Below, in pieces: positions 8,787-19,079 of a stretch of DNA of 64,000 bases. The number at the start of each line of letters is the position of its first letter. Within the stretch, counting starts at the first letter, position 1. The notes under the pieces are model-generated. The model was not told the DNA's origin, did not search any database, and saw only the letters and a program-made list of their open reading frames with translations. This DNA is from an uncultured Muribaculaceae bacterium (lineage in GTDB: Bacteria; Bacteroidota; Bacteroidia; Bacteroidales; Muribaculaceae): positions 23,721 through 87,720 of the forward strand of contig CAMXAZ010000005.1 in the NCBI GenBank assembly GCA_947179295.1, written 5' to 3'. The translations under genes and the position numbers were made by a program.

Positions 8787-11700
8787 GCAAAAAGGGAAAA
8801 TACTACGAAAGCGAATATGAAAAAGCGGTCATTGAACTGCTCCAAGCCGAGGGTTGGCAATACACTTATGGAGAGCAAGTCCATAACCGCCGTGTCGATG
8901 AAGCCCTTATCGAAGATGATTTGCGCAGTTTCATAAAGTTTCACTATAAAGATAAAGATCTTACCGATGATGAAATAAACGCCATTATCGCAAGGCTTCG
9001 CAACAGTGGCGGTTCAACCGATTATGAGGCAACCTTTAATACAATTGAACTCTATCGAGAAGGCTTTGATTTCTCTTACCCTGATGGCAGAGCAAGTGCC
9101 TTTCACTTTGATTACATTGACTTTGACCATTGGGATAACAACATATTTCGCGTCGTAAATCAATTTGAGATGCATCAAGGAAACGAAGTGCGTATCCCTG
9201 ATGTAATGCTCTTTGTCAATGGCATCCCCGTCTCTATTCTTGAACTGAAAAATCCAACTGTCGAAAACGCTACCATACGCGACGCACATTCGCAGATTAC
9301 CGTGCGCTATCGTCGCGATATTATGAACTTGCTGAAATATTGCGCTCTCGCAATTATTTCAGACGGTTCCAATTCTCGACTCGGCAATGTGTTTGCCGAT
9401 TACGAGTTCTTCTATTCTTGGAAAAAGGTCAATAATGAAGATAAGCCATCGAACGGCGTTGATGAACTCCTTTCGATGATAAAAGGTGCATTGACTCCAA
9501 AGCGCCTTTTAAGTATTATCCGCGACTTCGTTTATTTCCCTGATAAAGAATATGCTCTACAAAAAGCAGACGAAGGAAAAGAGATAGAAGTCGTTTGTCG
9601 ATACCCGCAGTTCTTCGCCACCCGGCGACTGCGCGACAACATCATGCTTCATCTCCGTTCCAGTGGCGGTGACGGCAAAGGAGGTACTTATTTCGGTGCG
9701 ACAGGCTGCGGCAAGACCTACACTATGCTTTTCCTTGCTCGCCAACTTGCCTTGAGATGTAAGGATAAAGTTGGTAGTCCAACCGTTCTTATTATCGTTG
9801 ACCGTGAAGACCTCGAAAGTCAGACAGGCAAACTATTTGCCAACTCTATAAACTTTCTCAGTAATGGGCAAGTTCGGACTTTCGATAGCAGAGAGGATTT
9901 AGGCAAAGAGTTGTCTCTGCGAGAACAAGGCGGTGTATATATCACCACTATACAAAAGTTCTCGTCTGAAACCGGACTTTTGAGTGAGCGAAGCAACATC
10001 ATCTGTATTTCAGATGAAGCGCATCGCACTCAGAACAATACCGGCTCAAAACTCCGTATTGTTGACCGCAAGAAAGAGGAAGAAGATAAGAGCATCGCAG
10101 GGCAAACCGATGACAGCAAGCTCGGTGCCTTCATAACATACGGTTTTGCCAAATATCTGCGAGATGCACTTCCTAACGCGACTTATGTGGGTTTTACGGG
10201 AACCCCCGTCGACGAAACCATACACGTTTTCGGGGGCATCGTAGATAGTTACTCTATGCGACAGGCACGTGAAGACAACATTACTGTCGATATTAGTTAC
10301 GAGCCTCGCCTTGTTCATGTGAATCTCGACAAGGAACAAAGTAACCTTATCGAGCAATATTATAAAACCTGCGAGGAAGAAGGTGCGAAGACTGATGATA
10401 TTGACACGAGTAAACGCGCCATGTCGAGCCTTAACGTCATTCTCGGCAACCCCGAACGACTAGAGCGTATGGCTCGCGACATCATTGCTTATTACGACCA
10501 ACGTATCGAAGATCAGCCAGAGCTACTTCAAAAAGCAATGATTGTTTGCAGCGACCGTACCATCGCATATAACCTCTATAACACAATTATTACACTTCGC
10601 CCCGAATGGGGTAAGACTGTTAAAGCCCTCGATGAGTCTAAGTTCACCGAGGACGAGCTTCGCTCAATGGAGGCTGTGCCATTTGTTAATGTTGTCGCGA
10701 CTCGTGATAAAAACGACCCCAAGGCCATGTATGACCTTTTGGGCGACAAACAACACCGTAAGGGACTTGACCGCCTGTTTAAGGACGAAAGAAGCAACTT
10801 CCGTATCGTCATAGTTGTGGATATGTGGATTACCGGCTTCGACGTTCCAAGTCTTAATATGCTTTTCAACGACAAGCCGTTGCAAAAACATACACTCATT
10901 CAAACCATCAGCCGTGTAAACCGTAAATTCTCCAATGTCGTTTTGGACGAAGACGGCATCCGCATCAGCGGTGATGTCAAGAAAAACGGCATTATTATCG
11001 ACTATCTCGGCATCCACTCCAATCTCCAACAAGCCATGAAGAAGTATGGCGGAGACGAACCCGGAGACATCGGCGATGTAAACCTTGCGCTCGAAGCCTT
11101 CCGGAATGAACTAAAAATACTTAAACAGATTACTCACGGTTTCGATTTCTCCGACTTCTTTGGCGATAACCCTTTAGCACGACTTCAATGCCTGCAAGGT
11201 GCTGTTGAGTTCCTTATGATGGAAGAAGCAATGGGCGTAGAGTATGAGGGCAATGTCAAACCCACAACTGCTTTTAAGTCTCATGTGAAAAGACTTAAAG
11301 CGGCTTACAATATATGTAATCCGGCGGGTGTGCTCAGTGATGATGAAGTCGCATGGGCACAACTATTGATGGGCGTTTATTCGTATCTCGTCAAAATTAC
11401 AGATAGCCACCACGACGTGGAAAGTAGGAATCGCCATGTCGAGCAAATGGTTAAGGAAGCTATCTCATGCAGTAGTGTAGAAACCATTTTCGATATGAAG
11501 GGGGAGATTGACATTTACGGCGATGATTTTCTGAAGGAACTTGATGATGTAAAAATGCCCTGCACAAAATTTGAGCTTCTTGTGAAACTCCTTCGCAAGG
11601 CTATCAAGGAGTACAAGAAGACGAATAAGACTCGTGCTGAACATTTCTACAAACTTCTTCAGGCCACCGTTGAGGAATACCATAACCGCGACTCTCTTGC

Positions 11701-12193
11701 TTATGTCAATCAAGTTACCGGCTCGGCTGTCAACTCTACCGTTGAAATGGTCGAAGACCGCATCAAGGCTCTTACCGACCAACTTAAGTCGCTGTTCGGA
11801 GAGTTGCAAGCCGATAAAATGGAGTTCAAAAAACTCGGAATCTCTTTCCAAGAGAAAGCATTTTATGACATTCTTGTAGAGGTTCGTGACAATGCAAATC
11901 CTCCTTTTGAATATCCCGATGATAAGTGCATCGAACTTGCTAAAAAAATCAAAGAACTTGTTGATGACTCATCGCTCTACGCCGATTGGCTCAACAACTC
12001 TAAAGTTCGAGATCGTCTTGCCAATCAGTTGACAAAACTGTTTTGGAAGAACGGCTATCCTCCTCAGTGGGACGGCGTAGTTTTTGAAAAAGTCCTTGAA
12101 CAAGTCGAGAACTTCAAAGAAAACTCGTATAGCCACCCCCGTGGCTACGATTATCCATATTCAGATACCCCCTCAATAGCAGCAGAACCGTAA
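8783..12193 (+). CDS. hsdR: Type I restriction enzyme R subunit
   Basis: N-terminal nuclease PDVMLFVNGIPVSILELKNP, helicase FGATGCGKTYTML, SDEAHRTQ, GFTGTPVD, QTISRVNR. Confidence 0.95.
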   Translation: MSKKGKYYESEYEKAVIELLQAEGWQYTYGEQVHNRRVDEALIEDDLRSFIKFHYKDKDLTDDEINAIIARLRNSGGSTDYEATFNTIELYREGFDFSYPDGRASAFHFDYIDFDHWDNNIFRVVNQFEMHQGNEVRIPDVMLFVNGIPVSILELKNPTVENATIRDAHSQITVRYRRDIMNLLKYCALAIISDGSNSRLGNVFADYEFFYSWKKVNNEDKPSNGVDELLSMIKGALTPKRLLSIIRDFVYFPDKEYALQKADEGKEIEVVCRYPQFFATRRLRDNIMLHLRSSGGDGKGGTYFGATGCGKTYTMLFLARQLALRCKDKVGSPTVLIIVDREDLESQTGKLFANSINFLSNGQVRTFDSREDLGKELSLREQGGVYITTIQKFSSETGLLSERSNIICISDEAHRTQNNTGSKLRIVDRKKEEEDKSIAGQTDDSKLGAFITYGFAKYLRDALPNATYVGFTGTPVDETIHVFGGIVDSYSMRQAREDNITVDISYEPRLVHVNLDKEQSNLIEQYYKTCEEEGAKTDDIDTSKRAMSSLNVILGNPERLERMARDIIAYYDQRIEDQPELLQKAMIVCSDRTIAYNLYNTIITLRPEWGKTVKALDESKFTEDELRSMEAVPFVNVVATRDKNDPKAMYDLLGDKQHRKGLDRLFKDERSNFRIVIVVDMWITGFDVPSLNMLFNDKPLQKHTLIQTISRVNRKFSNVVLDEDGIRISGDVKKNGIIIDYLGIHSNLQQAMKKYGGDEPGDIGDVNLALEAFRNELKILKQITHGFDFSDFFGDNPLARLQCLQGAVEFLMMEEAMGVEYEGNVKPTTAFKSHVKRLKAAYNICNPAGVLSDDEVAWAQLLMGVYSYLVKITDSHHDVESRNRHVEQMVKEAISCSSVETIFDMKGEIDIYGDDFLKELDDVKMPCTKFELLVKLLRKAIKEYKKTNKTRAEHFYKLLQATVEEYHNRDSLAYVNQVTGSAVNSTVEMVEDRIKALTDQLKSLFGELQADKMEFKKLGISFQEKAFYDILVEVRDNANPPFEYPDDKCIELAKKIKELVDDSSLYADWLNNSKVRDRLANQLTKLFWKNGYPPQWDGVVFEKVLEQVENFKENSYSHPRGYDYPYSDTPSIAAEP

Positions 12194-12241
12194 TTTTTAT
12201 AAAAATATTGCAACTAAACAACTTAATAAACATATTCGATA

Positions 12242-13264
12242 ATGGCAAATCGTTGGAGAACAATAAAAAAATTACTCAAAATTAAAGATGTAAGACAGGT
12301 AACCCTATTCCTTATAGTTCTCTCTATCATCTTGATTTCTTTTATCATGTATTTATCTTTGGCTAATAGTGCATTATCAAAGTCACAAAGTTCTATCACA
12401 AATTATTATAGTGAACATCTACAGAAAGTAGATAGCCTTTATGTACATTTAATGGCGTATAATAAAGAATTAACATGCGACCTGATGGAATGCAATAGTA
12501 AAGTGTTGGCAGATTCTATTATATTACAAACACTAAATAACGGTCACACTTTAACAAATTCTCAATACCAAAATCTAACAAAGATTGTATCCACGCATTT
12601 AGATAAGATATATAGTTATCATAAAGAATATGATTCAAAAATTCAAAAAGATTCAGTTTTGCTAAATGTTGAGAAAAATCTTCTCGAAGGACAAACAAAG
12701 AATATGATAAATCTTCATTTAGATAAAATTAGTCATGAATACAGTAATATTACAGTATGGGCAGCTGTGCTTACCGTATTATTTTTAGTATTTAGTTTTT
12801 ATTCCATTTTCAAAATGGACGAGTTTATTCAGCAGGGAACAGAAGGTGTTAAGGAAATCAGACAGCTGAGACGAGAGGGATACGATGTTTTGAAAAGTAT
12901 AAAAGATGATAGCGAGGAATTAAAATCCAATACTAATCAAACTATAGATGAATTTATGTCTCAACAACAACTGAGACTATCTGAGTTTAATCAAACTCTT
13001 GAAGACGCATCGTCTCAAATTAGTATTATGATAGAGGAACAAAAAAGCAACATTGTTTTAGCAAAAGAAAACTTTGACAGGCAAAGCTTACCAATTATAC
13101 AAGATTTTGAGAAAAAGATGAATACTCTTTTGACTCAAAATGAAAATATGTTAAGCGAAAAGCTTATAGAATTCAATAATCTAGTTGAACAAACAAATAA
13201 GTTAATTGAAATCTTAGCTAGTCAACAAAGAAAAAAATCTAAAAGAGGCAGAGCAAATGGATAA
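12242..13264 (+). CDS. Membrane-anchored coiled-coil protein of unknown function
   Basis: Two hydrophobic segments (VTLFLIVLSIILISFIMYLSLA and ITVWAAVLTVLFLVFSFYSIF) flanking a helical region, then a long coiled-coil-like tail. Confidence 0.6.
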   Translation: MANRWRTIKKLLKIKDVRQVTLFLIVLSIILISFIMYLSLANSALSKSQSSITNYYSEHLQKVDSLYVHLMAYNKELTCDLMECNSKVLADSIILQTLNNGHTLTNSQYQNLTKIVSTHLDKIYSYHKEYDSKIQKDSVLLNVEKNLLEGQTKNMINLHLDKISHEYSNITVWAAVLTVLFLVFSFYSIFKMDEFIQQGTEGVKEIRQLRREGYDVLKSIKDDSEELKSNTNQTIDEFMSQQQLRLSEFNQTLEDASSQISIMIEEQKSNIVLAKENFDRQSLPIIQDFEKKMNTLLTQNENMLSEKLIEFNNLVEQTNKLIEILASQQRKKSKRGRANG

Positions 13265-13724
13265 GAATATGTTATATCATAAAGCTTCTCATGAGTTAAT
13301 GTCAGCGAAGCAGTGCCAATCTCAAATTTCACAAAAGCAATTTGAGCTTCAACTCCTTGATATAAATTCACGCTATAAGACCGATAATATAAGTGCTTTT
13401 TCTTCAATTGCACAAAAGCAATCAATATATTCTACTATTGCTAATCTTAAGAATATAAGAAATAATTATATCTATAATGCTATTGAAGCATCGCTAGACT
13501 TATGTAATATAGAGCTTAGTGAGAACAATTCATTTTCAATGGCAAGCATAGCACTTAATGCAATTATTTCGTTTATCCAAGGTAAAATATCCGCAGAGTT
13601 AAATATCCCATTTACATTACGCGTAAAGATATCTCAAATATATTTCAATTCTATAAGTATTAATTCACAAAATATTTCTTTGAAGATTGAAATTCAGAGA
13701 TTGAAGGCTGAGTGCCGTTGTTGA
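13257..13724 (+). CDS. Hypothetical protein co-encoded with upstream membrane protein
   Basis: ORF overlaps both neighbours by a few nt on the same strand; no recognised domain. Confidence 0.55.
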   Translation: MDKNMLYHKASHELMSAKQCQSQISQKQFELQLLDINSRYKTDNISAFSSIAQKQSIYSTIANLKNIRNNYIYNAIEASLDLCNIELSENNSFSMASIALNAIISFIQGKISAELNIPFTLRVKISQIYFNSISINSQNISLKIEIQRLKAECRC

Positions 13725-15247
13725 TGAATATGAAGATTGACGATATAAAGACTTTGATTGCTTCCGATGAGTCGCGGACTCTTGAGCTGAAGAAAAGTAC
13801 CGGCGAGTTGAAGGACGGTATGCATGCGGCATGCGCGTTTCTGAATACTGATGGCGGTTGGTTGATTTTCGGAGTTACACCAAAGTCGCTTAAAATTATT
13901 GGGCAGGAAGTAACGGACTCGACAAAGCGAGAGATTTCTCAGGCTTTGGCAGGGATAGAACCTGCTTATGATATACAACCGATATACGTTGATGTCCCGG
14001 ATCATCCCGGCAATAAAGTAATTGCTTTCCATTTCGACGGTTGGAAATGGGGAGATCGTCCATATACATATAGAGGCCGACCTTATTACAAGCTTGAAAG
14101 TACTACTAAGATAATGCCTCGCGATATGTATGAGGATCGTCTTAGGGCATACGAGCCGCAGTCGTACGCTTGGGAGACATTCCCGGCGGAGGGTGTTCGT
14201 CTATCTGATCTGAACCGCGACAGGATACTTGGCTGCATTCGTCTTGGAGTGGAAGGTGGACGAATCCCGGAATCGGCATTGTCTGCTCCAATTGAGGACA
14301 CTTTAGCAAAGTGGAAACTTACTGTCAATGGAATTCCAACCAACGGTGCCGCTATGCTTTTCTCAAATAATATCTACCCATACGATAATTTCCAGTTGAG
14401 ATTGGCTCGTTTCCTCGGTACGAATAAACTTGAGTTCATCGACAATCAACGTGTAGAGGGAAATTTCTTCGACCTTCTTGACGCTGGCATGGCTTTCTTT
14501 TTCAAGCATCTTAATCTCAGCGGCAAGATAACGAATAGAAGCCTGATGAGAGAGGAGCGACTTGAAGTGCCGGTCAAAGCGTTAAGAGAAGCACTGATCA
14601 ATGCCTTGTGTCATCGCCAATGGGAGAAACAGAATCTGACAATCAGTATCGCCGTCTATGACGACCGCGTTGAGATTGCCAATCCGGGCGTCTTCCCACC
14701 TCAGATTCCGATAGAGCACGTCAAAGAGTCGCATGAGTCATACCCCTACAATCGCAATATGGCGCAGGCTCTCTATCGATCAACCTTCCTTGAAAGTTGG
14801 GGCAGCGGCATCCATCGCATAATCGAAGCCTGCCGCGAGCAAGGAGTCGAAGACCCGACATGGCGTTGGGACGGCGGTTTCGTCTACGTCACCTTCAAAC
14901 GACCGACCAAGTTGGACTCTCAGACCGCTCAACTATCGACCAAACAAGAGGACGAACCGCTCAACCACCGCTCAACTACCGCTCAACCACCGCTCAACTA
15001 CCGTCCAAGTACCGCTCAAGTTCAAAAACTCATCCTTTCGATGAATGAGGAATATATGACAATGAGTGAACTAATGGAGTGTGTGGGATTAAAGCATCGG
15101 ACAACATTCAGAGAGAACTACTTACTTCCGGCTATAGAAGATAACGCTATAGGGTTGTTATATCCCGATGTTCCCAATCACCCGAAACAGAAATACTATC
15201 TTACCGAGAAAGCTAAAGCTTGGAAGGGAAAAAAAGGCAACAATTAA
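13724..15247 (+). CDS. AlbA_2 (Schlafen-like) domain protein with C-terminal winged-helix-like region
   Basis: ESRTLELKKSTGELKDGMHAACAFLNTDGGWLIFGV and EALINALCHRQW...VEIANPGVFP; typical AlbA_2/ATP-binding regulator architecture. Confidence 0.85.
   Translation: MNMKIDDIKTLIASDESRTLELKKSTGELKDGMHAACAFLNTDGGWLIFGVTPKSLKIIGQEVTDSTKREISQALAGIEPAYDIQPIYVDVPDHPGNKVIAFHFDGWKWGDRPYTYRGRPYYKLESTTKIMPRDMYEDRLRAYEPQSYAWETFPAEGVRLSDLNRDRILGCIRLGVEGGRIPESALSAPIEDTLAKWKLTVNGIPTNGAAMLFSNNIYPYDNFQLRLARFLGTNKLEFIDNQRVEGNFFDLLDAGMAFFFKHLNLSGKITNRSLMREERLEVPVKALREALINALCHRQWEKQNLTISIAVYDDRVEIANPGVFPPQIPIEHVKESHESYPYNRNMAQALYRSTFLESWGSGIHRIIEACREQGVEDPTWRWDGGFVYVTFKRPTKLDSQTAQLSTKQEDEPLNHRSTTAQPPLNYRPSTAQVQKLILSMNEEYMTMSELMECVGLKHRTTFRENYLLPAIEDNAIGLLYPDVPNHPKQKYYLTEKAKAWKGKKGNN
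14957..15022 (+). repeat. 11-bp tandem repeat x6 inside the AlbA_2 gene
   Basis: CCGCTCAACCA CCGCTCAACTA CCGCTCAACCA CCGCTCAACTA CCGTCCAAGTA CCGCTCAAGTT. Confidence 0.9.
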
Positions 15248-15263
15248 TTCAATACCTAAAAAT

Positions 15264-16691
15264 ATGGCGAACAAAAACACGATGGAAGAATATCGAAATT
15301 TCCTTAAAGAAGGAGGTAACATTATTAAGACTCGTGATGATCGTGATCTTATATGGATTGCTAGTAATGGTGTTATTCAAAATCAGGAAGACTGCGATTG
15401 GGGTATAGAAGAGACCGATGTTATAGACAATCGGATTTTCCGCAAAAGAATTGAACCGTGGTTGACATCCTTGTTCCAATCTGAACATCTATCCTTGTTA
15501 TGCGGGTCGGGAATATCCAATGCAATAAGTTTCAAAGCAGGAGCGAACGGAGGTGCATCCATGGCCACTAAGAAATTCAATACTTTCAAGGATGAAATAG
15601 AAGATGCAGCTTCAGCAACTGCAGAGGCTTGCGGGCGAGATAAAGGTAATATTGAAGACCAAATAAGAACAGCTAACGACTTATTACGTGGGCTCAAAAT
15701 ACTAAGGAAATCAGAGGAAGCCAAGACTCTTGAAAGTGAGTTAACCGAAATAATTAGAGACTTTGCTCAATCAATTTTAAATACTGAGAGAGCCATTGCT
15801 ATTGTAAAGGAAGAACAACGTAATGAGGCCTATGCCGTTTTGGTAAACTTTATTCTAAGTTTTGCGAGTAGAACGGGAAACAGAGAAAGATTAAACATTT
15901 TCACAACAAACTATGATAGGCTAATTGAGGTAGGAGCTGAGTTAGCAGGCATTCATCTAATGGATCGGTTTGTTGGTACAATGATGCCAATTTTCAGATC
16001 CTCGCGTTTGAACTTAGACCTACATTATAATCCCCCAGGAATACGGGGTGAACCCCGCTATTTAGAGGGCGTGGCACGAATAACCAAACTTCACGGTTCG
16101 ATAGACTGGGTACAAAACAAAGGCGAGATAAGGAGAATGGGGTTACCGTTTGGTGCTGAGAATATAACTCCCTATCTCCAGGCACCGGGGCTGTATGGAA
16201 CTGATGCCCTCAAAGTAATGATTTATCCGAATTCAGCTAAAGATCGAGAAACAGCAGAATATCCATACGTGGAGTTATTCCGTGATTTTGCTGCATCCAT
16301 ATGTCGACCTAACAGTACTTTAGTTACCTATGGATATGGGTTTGGTGACGAGCATATCAATCGGGTTATCCAAGATATGCTTACCATTCCTTCAACTCAT
16401 CTGGTGATTATTTCTTTTGATGATCCTATTGGACGTATTCTTCAATTCTACAAACATTCGCCTCATCATACTCAAATATCAGTATTGATGGGAAGAAATC
16501 TTGGAGACATCACGAATCTAACCAATGATTATCTTCCTAAAGCAGCTATTGATAAAACAACCATTCGTATGGCTGAGCTACTACAACGTAGATTCGGAAC
16601 ATCTTCAAATACGTCCGAAAACGTCACCCATACAACCTCAGAAATCTCAAGTTCAACAGAAGAAACAAAGGATATCAAAGATTCGATATGA
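15264..16691 (+). CDS. SIR2-family protein of a SIR2-HerA defence pair
   Basis: LLCGSGISNAIS, IFTTNYDRLIE, ITKLHGSIDW, VTYGYGFGDEHINRVI; stop overlaps HerA start. Confidence 0.85.
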   Translation: MANKNTMEEYRNFLKEGGNIIKTRDDRDLIWIASNGVIQNQEDCDWGIEETDVIDNRIFRKRIEPWLTSLFQSEHLSLLCGSGISNAISFKAGANGGASMATKKFNTFKDEIEDAASATAEACGRDKGNIEDQIRTANDLLRGLKILRKSEEAKTLESELTEIIRDFAQSILNTERAIAIVKEEQRNEAYAVLVNFILSFASRTGNRERLNIFTTNYDRLIEVGAELAGIHLMDRFVGTMMPIFRSSRLNLDLHYNPPGIRGEPRYLEGVARITKLHGSIDWVQNKGEIRRMGLPFGAENITPYLQAPGLYGTDALKVMIYPNSAKDRETAEYPYVELFRDFAASICRPNSTLVTYGYGFGDEHINRVIQDMLTIPSTHLVIISFDDPIGRILQFYKHSPHHTQISVLMGRNLGDITNLTNDYLPKAAIDKTTIRMAELLQRRFGTSSNTSENVTHTTSEISSSTEETKDIKDSI

Positions 16692-18739
16692 CCTCACCTA
16701 TAGAACATTTAGCATCTCTACGTGTCGGTACAGTTGAGTATATTTCTCCTGATAAGATAGAAGTACAATTGGATATTGACTCACCCGATAATATTGCCTT
16801 AAACACTGGCTACCCAAGAAATTTTCCTCGCATCAACGGTTTTGTAATGATTCCGATTGACCTCGGCTTTGTAGTTGGACAGGTTACTTGGATAACCATT
16901 CAACGCTCACCTTATCCTAAACGAAGAGGATTTCAGGATTTTGGACTTATAGATTTACCATTCCCTTTAAGAAGAATGGAACTTCAGCCTGTCGGCACAC
17001 TTTGTGTCAATGAAATCGGTTATAAATTTAAGCGTGGTCTAGAGACCTTTCCATCAGTAGGTGATATTGTCATTCTTCCTACTGAAGATCAATTACGTGC
17101 CATAATTGAATCCGGAGAAAACAGACGCGTCTATATTGGCAACAGTCCATTATTAGGGAACGCTAAAGTCATGATTGATCCAGATCGTCTTTTCGGGCGA
17201 CATCTTGCTGTGTTAGGAAATACAGGAAGTGGTAAATCATGTTCAGTCGCTGGACTTATACGTTGGTCCCTTGAAAGTGCAAAAGACAAAATTACAGAAA
17301 CTGATAAAACAGTTAATAGTCGTTTCATTATTCTCGATCCAAATGGCGAATACAGTAAAGCATTTGCGGATAAAGAAGGTGCAAATATATACACTGTCAA
17401 TGTTGAAGGGAACACAAATCAAAAACAACTGGAAGTCCCGCTATGGTTATGGAATACAGATGAATGGTGTGGGTTCACTAAGGCATCCCCAAAGACTCAT
17501 CGAACGACAATTGTGCATGCTTTGAAGTCGGTAAGAAGTGGTGTGGCTTTTGAAAGCCATTCAAAAGAACATGAGCTGGCGAATTACATTAGGGTTATTA
17601 TTGAAGCAATTGAAATAAGTGTTAAGGATGGTAGTCCATTTATAAGTAGGCAGGCTTTTGGCTTTCATCATAAGCTAATTAAATGGAGTGAAGGTTTTTC
17701 CATTGAGGAAAATTTTTCTTCCAATCTAAAAAATCGAATAACTCAGCTTAATGACCTCATAGTCTCTTTCCAGACACAACGTACTGGTACGGGATATATA
17801 GACTATTCTTATTCAAGAGAAGAGATTAAACTACTTCTTCAATATTTGACTTCCGTATTTTCCGAGGCAGGAGGGCGAGAAGAGGAATTTCTTCCTACAG
17901 ATGAAGATAGTCCTATCCCATTCACCGGAGAAAATTTTATACGTTCTATAGAGGCAAATGCCGAGATTTTGAGTACCACTGACTACATAGTTACTCTTAT
18001 GCCTCGTATAAAAACTTTACTTTCCGACTTACGAGTACAGAAAGTCATAGATAATGGTAGTCTCAATTTGGAAGACTGGCTTAATAACTACGTCGGAAGG
18101 AATAATCACGAATCTCTGACTATCATTAACCTATCTCTCCTTCCGTCTGATGTAACAAGTATTGTCACAGCAGTTATAGCCAGACTGGTATTTGAAGCGC
18201 AGCAACGTTACTTGAAAATAAATAAAAAATGTTTACCGACTGTCTTAGTAATGGAGGAGGCTCATTATTTTGTTAAACGATATAATGATGATGGAGAAAT
18301 CTCTAGTCCAAATACTCAATGTTGTAAGGTCTTTGAGAAAATTGCACGTGAAGGAAGAAAATTCGGTCTTGGCTTAGTACTATCATCCCAAAGACCTTCA
18401 GAACTATCTCCAACTGTGCTATCACAATGTAATTCTTTCCTGTTACATCGGATATCAAATGATCGAGATCAAGAACTAGTACATCGTTTACTGCCGGATA
18501 ATATGAGAGGGATTCTAAGAGAGATGCCATCTTTACCGTCTCAATATGCAGTACTGTTGGGATGGGCATCTGAACTGCCAGTAATGATAAAAATGAGAAC
18601 TTTACCTAAGAATCAATGTCCTCAATCCGGCGATCCGGATTATTGGGATGTATGGACTCGCAAAGTAGAACGAGATATTGATTGGACAAAAATTTCAAAC
18701 GATTGGCAAAACAGAACTGATAAGATTCCAAATCAGTAA
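16688..18739 (+). CDS. HerA-like ATPase (DUF87-type) of a SIR2-HerA defence pair
   Basis: GRHLAVLGNTGSGKSCSVAGLIRW Walker A; VLVMEEAHYFVKR Walker B; SSQRPSELSPTVLSQCNSFLLHRI. Confidence 0.9.
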   Translation: MTSPIEHLASLRVGTVEYISPDKIEVQLDIDSPDNIALNTGYPRNFPRINGFVMIPIDLGFVVGQVTWITIQRSPYPKRRGFQDFGLIDLPFPLRRMELQPVGTLCVNEIGYKFKRGLETFPSVGDIVILPTEDQLRAIIESGENRRVYIGNSPLLGNAKVMIDPDRLFGRHLAVLGNTGSGKSCSVAGLIRWSLESAKDKITETDKTVNSRFIILDPNGEYSKAFADKEGANIYTVNVEGNTNQKQLEVPLWLWNTDEWCGFTKASPKTHRTTIVHALKSVRSGVAFESHSKEHELANYIRVIIEAIEISVKDGSPFISRQAFGFHHKLIKWSEGFSIEENFSSNLKNRITQLNDLIVSFQTQRTGTGYIDYSYSREEIKLLLQYLTSVFSEAGGREEEFLPTDEDSPIPFTGENFIRSIEANAEILSTTDYIVTLMPRIKTLLSDLRVQKVIDNGSLNLEDWLNNYVGRNNHESLTIINLSLLPSDVTSIVTAVIARLVFEAQQRYLKINKKCLPTVLVMEEAHYFVKRYNDDGEISSPNTQCCKVFEKIAREGRKFGLGLVLSSQRPSELSPTVLSQCNSFLLHRISNDRDQELVHRLLPDNMRGILREMPSLPSQYAVLLGWASELPVMIKMRTLPKNQCPQSGDPDYWDVWTRKVERDIDWTKISNDWQNRTDKIPNQ

Positions 18740-18980
18740 GAAGAGGATGAAGTAGAATCAATATGAATTAGACCAGTCAGCAATAAAAATGATACTTAGC
18801 TCGTTATTATAATGACAAGTGAGAGAATTTGCGAGCAACGATAAGGATGATTCCGATGGCTTCGGTAGTGCAGATTGATGAAAAGCGATGCAATGCGCCG
18901 TAGGAGCGAATGTTGGAGTTGCTGAAAGCTTTTCTGATAAAGAATTGATTTTTAGGATATAATAAAAGCGAAGTTCCCCC

Positions 18981-18995
18981 CCCAAGTGGGACCAC
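18981..18995 (+). repeat. Right attachment-site repeat (attR candidate)
   Basis: CCCAAGTGGGACCAC identical to 2285-2299; followed by terminator-like AGCAGTTACGA...TCGTAGCTGCTTTTTC, likely the original tRNA terminator. Confidence 0.85.
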
Positions 18996-19079
18996 TGAAA
19001 ATCAAGCAGTTACGAAACAAATCGTAGCTGCTTTTTCTTTTACTTTGAACACAAATCTGAACACAACTCCGATTTAGGT

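Larger units (their letters stand above)
2285..18995. mobile_element. Integrative (probably mobilizable) defence island at a tRNA gene
   Basis: 15-bp direct repeats at tRNA 3' end and at 18981; integrase immediately inside the left end; HTH and mobilization genes; defence cargo. Confidence 0.85.

Noticed and set aside
14930-15025. Short repeats considered as a CRISPR array
   Set aside because: Units are 11 bp, tandem without spacers and within an open coding frame.
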